A DNA stretch of 64,000 nucleotides from GCA-002727735 sp038134525 (lineage in GTDB: Bacteria > Bacteroidota > Bacteroidia > Flavobacteriales_D > Parvicellaceae), in contig JAYPVI010000002.1 in NCBI GenBank assembly GCA_038134525.1, positions 186,001 to 250,000 of the forward strand, given 5' to 3'. Position numbers and translations under genes: made by a program. Shown here piece by piece: positions 54,947-62,337 of this stretch (its first letter is position 1; every line of letters starts with the position of its first letter). The notes beneath the pieces were generated by a model. It was given only the letters and a program-made list of their open reading frames with translations, did not search any database and was not told the DNA's origin.

Positions 54947-55708
54947 TTAAATAGTAGTTTCTAACTTAAGCCAATCATAACCTCTTTCCTCTAATTCTAA
55001 GGCTAACGTCTTGTCACCAGATTTAACAATTTTCCCATCGTACAAAACATGAACAAAATCTGGAACAATATAATCAAGCAACCTTTGATAGTGAGTAATT
55101 ACTATAGTCGCATTATCCTTAGATTTTAGCGTATTAACTCCGTTCGATACGATTTTAAGCGCATCAATATCCAACCCTGAATCCGTTTCGTCTAAAATTG
55201 ATAAAGTGGGCTCAAGCATGGCCATTTGAAAAATTTCATTTCTTTTCTTTTCTCCTCCAGAAAAACCTTCATTAACTGATCTATTTTTTAACTTATTGTC
55301 TAACCCAACTAAGGCTGATTTTTCACTAACCATTTTAAGAAAATCTTTAGCTGATATTTGATCTTTACCTAGCGCCTTATTTTTTTCGTTTAAGGCCGTC
55401 CTCAAGAAATTAATATTGCTTACTCCAGGTATTTCAATTGGATACTGAAAGGCTAAAAACATACCCTTCCATGATCTTTCTTCTGGGCTCAACTCACTAA
55501 TCTCTTCATTTTGGTAAAGGATTTTTCCTTCTGTAATTTCATAATCTTCTTTTCCAGCTAAAACAGAAGATAAAGTACTTTTACCTGAGCCGTTAGGCCC
55601 CATGATAGCATGTACTTCCCCTTTTTTAATTTCTAGATTAAGTCCTTTTAAAATTTGTTGATCTTGGACCTTACAATGTAAATTTTCAATTTTTAATACC
55701 GTCTCCAT
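54947..55708 (-). CDS. sufC: Fe-S cluster assembly ATPase SufC
   Basis: The ABC-type ATPase of the Suf complex, 253 residues. Walker A GPNGSGKST is at 37-45, the signature FSGGEKKRNEIFQMAML and Walker B with LSILDETDSGLDIDALKIVS are typical of SufC and distinguish it from transporters. It couples ATP use to the SufB-SufD rearrangement. It lies 14 nt after sufB and 13 nt before sufD. Confidence 0.97.
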   Translation of the reverse strand: METVLKIENLHCKVQDQQILKGLNLEIKKGEVHAIMGPNGSGKSTLSSVLAGKEDYEITEGKILYQNEEISELSPEERSWKGMFLAFQYPIEIPGVSNINFLRTALNEKNKALGKDQISAKDFLKMVSEKSALVGLDNKLKNRSVNEGFSGGEKKRNEIFQMAMLEPTLSILDETDSGLDIDALKIVSNGVNTLKSKDNATIVITHYQRLLDYIVPDFVHVLYDGKIVKSGDKTLALELEERGYDWLKLETTI

Positions 55709-55722
55709 TTTATCTTATTATA

Positions 55723-57168
55723 TTATCCTACTGATCCTTCTAAACTGATTTCAAGTAATTTTTGCGCTTCAACTGCAAATTCCATGGGTAATTTATTCAA
55801 TACCTCTTTTGCATAACCGTTAACAATTAAACTAATGGCTTTTTCCTCAGGAATACCCCTTTGCATACAATAAAAAAGTTGGTCTTCACCAATTTTGGAT
55901 GTAGTAGCCTCATGCTCAACCATAGCTGATGGGTTTTCACACTCAATGTAAGGGAACGTATGCGCACCACATTGATCTGTCATTAACAAAGAATCACATT
56001 GTGAAAAGTTTCTAGCATTTTTTGCTCCCTTTCCAATTTTTACAAGACCTCTATAACTATTTTGACTATTTCCTGCCGAAATTCCCTTTGAAATTATGGT
56101 TGATTTTGTGTTTCGACCTACATGAATCATTTTTGTTCCGGTATCTGCTTGTTGATAGTTGTTGGTTAACGCAACAGAATAAAATTCCCCAACTGAATAA
56201 TCTCCTTTTAAAATACATGACGGGTATTTCCAAGTAACAGCAGAGCCCGTTTCTACTTGAGTCCAAGAAATTTTAGATCGATAACCGCATATGCCTCTTT
56301 TTGTAACAAAATTAAATACTCCGCCCTTGCCATTTTCATCACCTGGATACCAATTTTGAACGGTTGAATACTTTATTTCTGCTTGGTCCAATGCAATCAA
56401 TTCTACTACTGCTGCATGTAATTGATTTTCATCTCTTTGTGGTGCTGTGCAACCTTCTAGATAACTTACATAGCTTGATTCATCTGCAATAACTAATGTT
56501 CGTTCAAATTGCCCAGTTCCTGCTTCGTTTATACGGAAATATGTAGATAATTCCATTGGACACCTCACCCCTTTTGGGATATAACAAAACGACCCATCAG
56601 TAAATACAGCACTATTTAATGCCGAATAATAATTGTCTGAAGCTGGAACAACTGAACCCATGTATTTTTTAACTAATTCAGGGTGATGTTGTACTGCTTC
56701 AGAGAATGAACAAAAGATGATACCAAGCTCGGCTAATTTATCCTTAAATGAAGTTGCTACAGAAACAGAATCCATCACAAAGTCTACAGCAACACCTGTT
56801 AATCTTTTTTGTTCTTCCATAGAGATGCCCAACTTTTCCATAGTTTTAAGTAATTCTGGATCAACTTGATCAAGACTTTCTAGTTGTTTTTTCTGCTTAG
56901 GAGCAGAGTAATAGCATATGCTTTGAAAGTCAGGTTCATCGTATTCTACATGAGCCCATTGGGGAGGTGTCATTTCACTCCAAATACGAAATGAATTTAA
57001 TCTATATTCTAATAACCAATCAGGTTCCTTTTTTTTTGAAGAGATGAACTTTATGATATCTTCATTTAAACCTACTGGTGCCTTCTCTGAGTCAATATTA
57101 GTAACAAATCCGAATTCATAGGATTTACCCTCTAACTCTTTCTTTAATTCTTTTTCTGTATAGGACAT
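55723..57168 (-). CDS. sufB: Fe-S cluster assembly protein SufB
   Basis: SufB is the cluster scaffold of the Suf pathway. The 481-residue protein has SFCYIPKGVRCPMELSTYF, CTAPQRDENQLHAAVVEL and the C-terminal NARNFSQCDSLLMTDQCGAH with TFPYIECENPSAMVEHEATT, including the cysteine taken to be the sulfur acceptor. It follows the IscA-type gene by 6 nt. The promoter is probably at 57530-57537, upstream of the IscA-type gene. Confidence 0.97.
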   Translation of the reverse strand: MSYTEKELKKELEGKSYEFGFVTNIDSEKAPVGLNEDIIKFISSKKKEPDWLLEYRLNSFRIWSEMTPPQWAHVEYDEPDFQSICYYSAPKQKKQLESLDQVDPELLKTMEKLGISMEEQKRLTGVAVDFVMDSVSVATSFKDKLAELGIIFCSFSEAVQHHPELVKKYMGSVVPASDNYYSALNSAVFTDGSFCYIPKGVRCPMELSTYFRINEAGTGQFERTLVIADESSYVSYLEGCTAPQRDENQLHAAVVELIALDQAEIKYSTVQNWYPGDENGKGGVFNFVTKRGICGYRSKISWTQVETGSAVTWKYPSCILKGDYSVGEFYSVALTNNYQQADTGTKMIHVGRNTKSTIISKGISAGNSQNSYRGLVKIGKGAKNARNFSQCDSLLMTDQCGAHTFPYIECENPSAMVEHEATTSKIGEDQLFYCMQRGIPEEKAISLIVNGYAKEVLNKLPMEFAVEAQKLLEISLEGSVG

Positions 57169-57174
57169 ATATAA

Positions 57175-57498
57175 TTATAATGAGAAGCTTTCTCCGCAAC
57201 CACAAGTTCTATCTGCATTAGGATTATTGAAAACAAATCCCTTTCCATTGAGACCTCCAGAAAAATCTAGCGTTGTCCCAATTAAATACAAGAAACTTTT
57301 TTTATCAACCACCACTTTGATGCCATTATCTTCAAATGATTTATCACTTTCGGTTAATTTATTATCAAAATCTAGTTCATACATTAAACCAGAGCATCCT
57401 CCACCCTTAACTCCAACTCTAATGAAATATCCATTTTTTCCATCTTCTTTCATGAGTTGAAGTGCTTTAGATTTGGCATTATCTGTAACTTTTATCAT
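57175..57498 (-). CDS. sufA: Iron-sulfur assembly protein, HesB/IscA/SufA family
   Basis: An A-type carrier that passes Fe-S clusters to target proteins. The 107-residue protein has the three conserved cysteines C35 (GGGCSGLMYEL), C99 and C101 (CGCGESFSL). It is the first gene of the suf operon and is followed by sufB, which supports the SufA role over IscA. Sequence alone does not separate SufA from IscA with certainty. Confidence 0.93.
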   Translation of the reverse strand: MIKVTDNAKSKALQLMKEDGKNGYFIRVGVKGGGCSGLMYELDFDNKLTESDKSFEDNGIKVVVDKKSFLYLIGTTLDFSGGLNGKGFVFNNPNADRTCGCGESFSL

Positions 57499-57529
57499 TA
57501 ATTCTTATTTAGAATAATTATAAACAAGA

Positions 57530-57537
57530 CAAATATA
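57530..57537 (-). promoter_or_regulatory. -7 promoter element of the suf operon
   Basis: TATATTTG on the minus strand 31 nt before the sufA ATG fits TAnnTTTG. The upstream side is T-rich but has no TTG at 19-21 nt. No IscR-like site was recognised. Confidence 0.4.
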
Positions 57538-57634
57538 CCTCAAATAATATTTAAAAAAAAGGAAAATGAATGATCTCCTTTTTGAGTTTTCAAATGTTAA
57601 AGAAAAATATTTAGGCTCAATTTTTATTATCTAT

Positions 57635-57642
57635 TAAATTTG
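57635..57642 (+). promoter_or_regulatory. -7 promoter element of thiL
   Basis: TAAATTTG ends only 5 nt before the thiL ATG, with TTAGG about 19 nt upstream as a weak -33. If used, transcription would begin at or next to the ATG, giving a leaderless mRNA. Confidence 0.4.
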
Positions 57643-57647
57643 TACTC

Positions 57648-58679
57648 ATGTCTATTTCAGAAAAAAGTAAAAGCCTTCAAGAATTAGGTGAATTTGGGCT
57701 AATTAACAGAATAACTAGCAAAATAAAATCATATCAAAAATCTACCATTCTTGGCCCATCTGATGACGCTAGTGTAATTGATCACAAAAAAAAGACACTA
57801 ATTAGCTCTGACTTATTGATTGAAGGTATACATTTTGACATGACCTATACCCCATTGAAGCATTTAGGATACAAATCTGTTGTTGTCAATCTAAGTGATA
57901 TTTACGCAATGAATGGGAATCCTAAGCAAATTACAGTAAACTTAGGGTTTTCTAGCAAATATACTTTGGAGGCCATTGACGAACTTTATGATGGTATTCT
58001 ACTGGCATGTGAAAAATATAAGGTAGATATTATAGGAGGTGATATTTCTTCAGCACCTTCAGGGTTATTTATTTCAATTACGGCTCTTGGTGAAATTGAT
58101 GAGAATAAAATTGTAAAAAGAAGTGGAGCAAAAGAAAATGATTTAATTGTTGTATCTGGCGACCTAGGGGGTGCTTATCTTGGGCTTACGATTCTTCAAA
58201 GAGAAAAAGAAGTTTGGAAAAGTAATCCTAATATGCAACCAGAATTGGATGGTTTTGATTACATTTTAGAAAGACAATTAAAACCAGAAGCTAGAGTAGA
58301 TATTATTGAGTTTTTTAAAAATAAAAAAATTATTCCTACTAGTATGATTGATGTATCTGATGGCCTCGCATCGGAAATTTTACACCTTTGCAAGCAGAGT
58401 AATGTTGGATGCCAACTCTATGAAGATAAAATTCCTATTGATCATCAGACATACAACACGGCAATGGATTTTAATTTAAATCCTTCAACTTGTGCACTAA
58501 ACGGAGGTGAAGATTATGAGCTTTTATTTACTGTAGATCAAAAAGATTTTGAAATTATTTCTAAAAACACTGCGCTATCCATAATAGGACATATTACAAG
58601 TAAGGAAGGCGGATACAATCTAATTGGCCACGGAGATACTTCTATCCCAATTACTGCTCAAGGTTGGAATCATCTTTAA
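57648..58679 (+). CDS. thiL: Thiamine-monophosphate kinase
   Basis: ThiL phosphorylates thiamine monophosphate to the active cofactor TPP. The 343-residue protein begins with ELGEFGLINRITSKI, then GPSDDASVID (36-45), the DLLIEGIHFDMTYTPLKHLG block (Mg2+ and substrate site), GGDISSAPSG and the C-terminal NGGEDYELLFTV. All are family hallmarks. It is longer than E. coli ThiL (325) within normal range. Its stop shares TTAA with the RNase G stop. Confidence 0.95.
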   Translation: MSISEKSKSLQELGEFGLINRITSKIKSYQKSTILGPSDDASVIDHKKKTLISSDLLIEGIHFDMTYTPLKHLGYKSVVVNLSDIYAMNGNPKQITVNLGFSSKYTLEAIDELYDGILLACEKYKVDIIGGDISSAPSGLFISITALGEIDENKIVKRSGAKENDLIVVSGDLGGAYLGLTILQREKEVWKSNPNMQPELDGFDYILERQLKPEARVDIIEFFKNKKIIPTSMIDVSDGLASEILHLCKQSNVGCQLYEDKIPIDHQTYNTAMDFNLNPSTCALNGGEDYELLFTVDQKDFEIISKNTALSIIGHITSKEGGYNLIGHGDTSIPITAQGWNHL

Positions 58680-60220
58680 AGAACCTTTCCATCATCATCT
58701 AAAAACTGGAATTCTAAAATGCCAAAATCAGTGATAGGATGAATATTGACCCACTTTTTAAATTTCAGAAACCAAGATCTTTGAATACTTTTAAAACCTT
58801 TCTTTAAAAACGCTTCTATAAATGGATGTACATTAAGATTAATACTTTTGCCCTTCCCTTCATTAAGGATAGAGTTCAATACAGATTCAATCTCATCTAT
58901 AATCAGAATAGAAGCTTGAACCTCACCTTTACCAAAGCATGTTGGGCATGTTTCTGTGGTTTTTATTTCTGTTTCTGGCCTTACACGTTGACGGGTAAGT
59001 TCAACCACACCAAATCGACTTGGAGCTTGAATATTGTGTTTAGCCTTATCCCCTTTCATGAATTGTTTGAAATTCTCAACTAATTTCTTATTGTTTGCAC
59101 GATCGTACATATCAATAAAATCTATAGCTACAATACCACCCATGTCTCTAAGTCGAAGCAATCTTGCGATTTCTTCTGCAGACTCAAGATTAGTGTCTAA
59201 AGCGTTCAATTCTTGATCCGTATTTGTTGGTTTTCTATTACCGCTATTTACATCAATAACATGCATAGCCTCAGTGTGATCAATAATCAAATAAGCACCA
59301 GATTTTAAATTCACTTTTCTACCGAATGTGGCTTTGATTTGTTTGTTGATTCCTCGGTATTCAAATAAACTTACTTTTCCACTGTATAGTTTTACAATAT
59401 CTTCTTTTTCGGGAGCAATAGTCTTTACATAATCCTTTAGGTCATTAAATAAGCCCTCATCATCAACATGAATACTACTGAATTCTTTATTCAATTCATC
59501 TCTTAAAACTGTTGTAGCTCTGTTCATTTCACCTAAAAGTTTTTTTCTTGGAGAGGCATTTTTCATTTCACTATACATCTTAGCCCACTTTTGCTCAAGA
59601 TCTCGCAAATCTTGATCTAGCTCTGCCACTTTTTTGTTTTGAGCTACAGTTCTAATGATAACTCCAAACTTTCTTGGTTTTATACTGTTGATTAGACGAA
59701 CAAGTCGATCCCTTTCTTTGGCATCTTTAATTTTTTGCGAAACTGAAATCTTTTCAGAAAAAGGAACTAAAACCAAATACCTACCTGGTATAGTAACTTC
59801 AGCACTTAACCTAGGGCCTTTCGAAGAAATGGGTTCTTTTGTTACTTGTACAGCAATTAATTGATTTGAAGAAACGTGATCCTTTATTTTTCCATCTTTC
59901 GCTATATCAGCTTCTATTTTATTGTAGCCAAGTTTATGTGTGGATTGCTTCCCCTTCAATGAAGCTTGAACATAATTATTCATTGACTTGAACTGAGGGC
60001 CCAAATCTAAATAATGAAGAAAAGCATCTTTTTCATACCCAACATCAACAAATGCAGCATTTAAACTGGGTACGATTTTTTTTACTTTTCCTAAATAAAC
60101 ATCACCAACATTGAATCTATCATCTAATCCTTCTTTGTGAAGTTCTATAAGCTTGTTTTCATGAAGAAGTGCCGTAACAACTTCATCGGGAGTAGAATTG
60201 ATAACTAATTCATAAGACAC
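58676..60220 (-). CDS. rng: Ribonuclease E/G family endoribonuclease
   Basis: RNase G processes 16S rRNA and decays mRNA. The 514-residue protein has an S1-like RNA-binding region (about 37-130, VGDVYLGKVKKIVPSLNAAFVDVGYE), the catalytic DNase I-like region with VIDVNSG and IVAIDFIDM carrying the metal-binding aspartates, and the zinc-link CPTCFGKGEV (two cysteines). There is no long C-terminal scaffold, which fits RNase G. It starts at GTG (60220) with a perfect AGGAGGTT Shine-Dalgarno 5 nt upstream. Convergent with thiL. Confidence 0.95.
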   Translation of the reverse strand: MSYELVINSTPDEVVTALLHENKLIELHKEGLDDRFNVGDVYLGKVKKIVPSLNAAFVDVGYEKDAFLHYLDLGPQFKSMNNYVQASLKGKQSTHKLGYNKIEADIAKDGKIKDHVSSNQLIAVQVTKEPISSKGPRLSAEVTIPGRYLVLVPFSEKISVSQKIKDAKERDRLVRLINSIKPRKFGVIIRTVAQNKKVAELDQDLRDLEQKWAKMYSEMKNASPRKKLLGEMNRATTVLRDELNKEFSSIHVDDEGLFNDLKDYVKTIAPEKEDIVKLYSGKVSLFEYRGINKQIKATFGRKVNLKSGAYLIIDHTEAMHVIDVNSGNRKPTNTDQELNALDTNLESAEEIARLLRLRDMGGIVAIDFIDMYDRANNKKLVENFKQFMKGDKAKHNIQAPSRFGVVELTRQRVRPETEIKTTETCPTCFGKGEVQASILIIDEIESVLNSILNEGKGKSINLNVHPFIEAFLKKGFKSIQRSWFLKFKKWVNIHPITDFGILEFQFLDDDGKVL

Positions 60221-60223
60221 TTT

Positions 60224-60231
60224 AACCTCCT
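60224..60231 (-). promoter_or_regulatory. Perfect Shine-Dalgarno upstream of RNase G
   Basis: The minus strand reads AGGAGGTT followed by AAA and the GTG start, a textbook ribosome-binding site. It decides the GTG start and is exceptional in this window, where other starts lack one. Confidence 0.85.
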
Positions 60232-60288
60232 ATCTGATTGTGATGCTCAGCTGTAAAAAATACAGAAGTGCAAGAAATCAAGAGTATC

Positions 60289-60378
60289 TTACTTCTTCTT
60301 ATGTCTGTTTTTTCTTAAACGTTTTTTGCGCTTGTGAGTAGACATCTTATGTCTTTTTCTTTTTTTACCGCTAGGCAT
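60289..60378 (-). CDS. 29-residue basic peptide, AURKAIP1/COX24-like ribosomal small protein
   Basis: This tiny gene encodes 29 residues beginning MPSGKKRKRHKMSTHKRKKR, mostly Lys, Arg and His. The MPSGKKRKRHK-HKRKKR pattern is that of the short AURKAIP1/COX24 (mS38-like) proteins conserved in Bacteroidetes and likely ribosome-bound. It lies between the HU gene (34 nt) and rng (68 nt) and reads in the same direction. The coding reading is supported by the conserved pattern and not by length. Confidence 0.82.
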   Translation of the reverse strand: MPSGKKRKRHKMSTHKRKKRLRKNRHKKK

Positions 60379-60412
60379 ACTAATCTTTTAATTAATAATT
60401 AATACTTTTTTT

Positions 60413-60700
60413 CTATTTCTTAACCTTACTTTTCACGCCATTTACAAAAGTTTTAGATGGCTTGAATTGAGGTACATAATGTTCAGGTATAATCAAAGTG
60501 GTATTCTTTGAAATATTTCTACCTGTTTTTTCCGCTCTTTTCTTAACTACAAATGTTCCAAATCCTCTTAAGTATACGTTTTCACCATTTTCCATAGTGT
60601 CAATAATAGATTTCATGAATGATTCTATTGTAGCCTGAACAGCAACCTTTTCGATTCCTGTTTTTTCTGATATATCTGCAACTAAATCTGCTTTTGTCAT
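60413..60700 (-). CDS. HU-family DNA-binding protein
   Basis: A histone-like DNA-bending protein of 95 residues. The N-terminal helices start MTKADLVADISEKTGIEKVA, and the beta-arm region has VYLRGFGTFVVKKRAEKTGR followed by NISKNTTLIIPEHYVPQFKP, where the GFGTF turn is the family signature. It compacts DNA as a homodimer or with a partner; HU and IHF cannot be separated here. A TATATTTG element at 60732-60739 marks its promoter. Confidence 0.94.
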   Translation of the reverse strand: MTKADLVADISEKTGIEKVAVQATIESFMKSIIDTMENGENVYLRGFGTFVVKKRAEKTGRNISKNTTLIIPEHYVPQFKPSKTFVNGVKSKVKK

Positions 60701-60731
60701 AATAAATTATGAATTTCCATTAATTGGGTTG

Positions 60732-60739
60732 CAAATATA
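60732..60739 (-). promoter_or_regulatory. -7 promoter element of the HU gene
   Basis: TATATTTG on the minus strand, 31 nt before the HU ATG, fits TAnnTTTG. No matching -33 is seen. The 112-nt divergent gap to mutY is otherwise AT-rich. Confidence 0.4.
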
Positions 60740-60812
60740 ATTTTATTTATTGAATATTTACCTAATGATCCAAAACAACTAAAAATTATTTTACAAATAA
60801 AATGGACAAAAT

Positions 60813-61838
60813 ATGTTTGCTGTTTCTTTAATTAATTGGTATAAACAAAATCGTAGGGAATTACCATGGAGAAACACAACTAATCCTTATGAAATTTGGG
60901 TAAGCGAAATCATACTTCAACAAACTCGTGTTGATCAAGGTCTACCCTATTATAACAGATTTATCCAACGATTTGAAAATGTAAAGTCGCTTGCTACAGC
61001 ATCTGAAGATGAAGTACTCAAATATTGGCAAGGATTAGGTTATTACTCAAGGGCGAGAAATATGCACTCTACTGCTAAATTTATTTACACTAATCTAAAA
61101 GGTGTTTTTCCAGACAATTTTAATGACTTATTAAAATTGAAAGGAGTTGGTGAGTATACGGCAAGTGCAATAGCTTCTTTTAGCTTTAAAGAAAAAAAAG
61201 CAGTTGTTGATGGCAATGTTTATAGAGTGTTAAGTCGATTTTTTGGTGTTAGAGAAGATATTAATAGTAAAAAGGGTAAAGAATTAATTAAGGATATTGC
61301 CAATGAAAGTATTCCTGATTTTGAACATGACACCTACAATCAAGCCATAATGGAATTCGGTGCATTAGTGTGTAAGCCAAAAGCACCAAAATGTTACGAA
61401 TGCGATATATCCAAAATTTGTTTTGCCAAAAAGCACCATTTAACAGCGGAATTACCCTTAAAAATTAAAAACCAAAAATTAAAAACTAGACATTTTAATT
61501 TTGTTATTTTTCATTGTAAAAATGAAATTTTAATTGAAAAAAGAACTCAAAAAGATATTTGGCAACATCTTTACCAATTCCCCCTTTTTGAAACAAATCA
61601 AGAGATAGATAATCCTCTAGTGGCTTTCAATTTAGAAGGGGTATTGAAAGGGAAATTTCATCAAAAACATATTTTATCACATCAATTAATAAAGGGAGTT
61701 TTTTGGTTGGTTGAGGTGACTTCTATTCCAAAACGAAAAAACAGCATAAAAATTCACATAAATGATTTAAACAATTTTCCTATTCCAAAAATAATTGAAA
61801 AATATGCCCAAGAAAATTTAGCATTTCACTTAGAATAA
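60813..61838 (+). CDS. mutY: A/G-specific adenine DNA glycosylase
   Basis: MutY removes adenine mispaired with 8-oxoguanine. The 341-residue protein has the catalytic glutamate E32 (WVSEIILQQT), the helix-hairpin-helix LKGVGEYTA at 109-117, the catalytic aspartate D133 (VVDGNVYRVLSRF) and the [4Fe-4S] cluster cysteines 187, 194, 197 and 203 (C-x6-C-x2-C-x5-C). The C-terminal NUDIX-like 8-oxoG recognition domain follows (about 220-341). It is the first gene of mutY-ssb-gldE-gldD. Confidence 0.96.
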   Translation: MFAVSLINWYKQNRRELPWRNTTNPYEIWVSEIILQQTRVDQGLPYYNRFIQRFENVKSLATASEDEVLKYWQGLGYYSRARNMHSTAKFIYTNLKGVFPDNFNDLLKLKGVGEYTASAIASFSFKEKKAVVDGNVYRVLSRFFGVREDINSKKGKELIKDIANESIPDFEHDTYNQAIMEFGALVCKPKAPKCYECDISKICFAKKHHLTAELPLKIKNQKLKTRHFNFVIFHCKNEILIEKRTQKDIWQHLYQFPLFETNQEIDNPLVAFNLEGVLKGKFHQKHILSHQLIKGVFWLVEVTSIPKRKNSIKIHINDLNNFPIPKIIEKYAQENLAFHLE

Positions 61839-61864
61839 TTAATTTTGGTTCAAATAAAAATGGT

Positions 61865-62311
61865 ATGTCAGGTAGTGTTAACAAGGTTATTTTAATAGGA
61901 AATTTAGGAAAAGATCCTGAGGTAAGGCATCTTGAGAATGGAGCTTCTGTTGCAAATTTCTCCATTGCTACCTCAGAAAACTATAAAGATCGTAAATCTG
62001 GAGAAAAGGTCACGCAAACTGAATGGCATAGTATTGTTGTTTGGAGAGGGCTTGCTGATATAGCCGAACGATTTTTAAAGAAAGGTGATAAAGTGTTCAT
62101 CGAGGGTAAACTTAGAACACGCTCATGGCAAGATCAAGATGGCAACACTAAATACACTACTGAAGTGATTGCCGATAATTTAACAATGCTAGGGAAATCA
62201 CCTGAGAATAACACCAGTTCTTCACAATCACAACCTAAAGCAGCTTCAACTAGCACAGCTACAGATGAAGATTTTTCTGGTCCTGACGATGTTGATGATC
62301 TTCCATTTTAA
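61865..62311 (+). CDS. ssb: Single-stranded DNA-binding protein
   Basis: SSB coats single-stranded DNA and recruits repair proteins. The 148-residue protein has the OB-fold (about 1-108; MSGSVNKVILIGNLGKDPEV, WHSIVVWRGLADIAERFLKK, GKLRTRSWQDQDGNTKY), a Ser/Gln/Ala-rich linker and the acidic tip ending DDVDDLPF that binds partner proteins. It starts 26 nt after mutY and is in the same transcript. Confidence 0.97.
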   Translation: MSGSVNKVILIGNLGKDPEVRHLENGASVANFSIATSENYKDRKSGEKVTQTEWHSIVVWRGLADIAERFLKKGDKVFIEGKLRTRSWQDQDGNTKYTTEVIADNLTMLGKSPENNTSSSQSQPKAASTSTATDEDFSGPDDVDDLPF

Positions 62312-62337
62312 AAAGATGTTTAACGAAACAAATAAAT

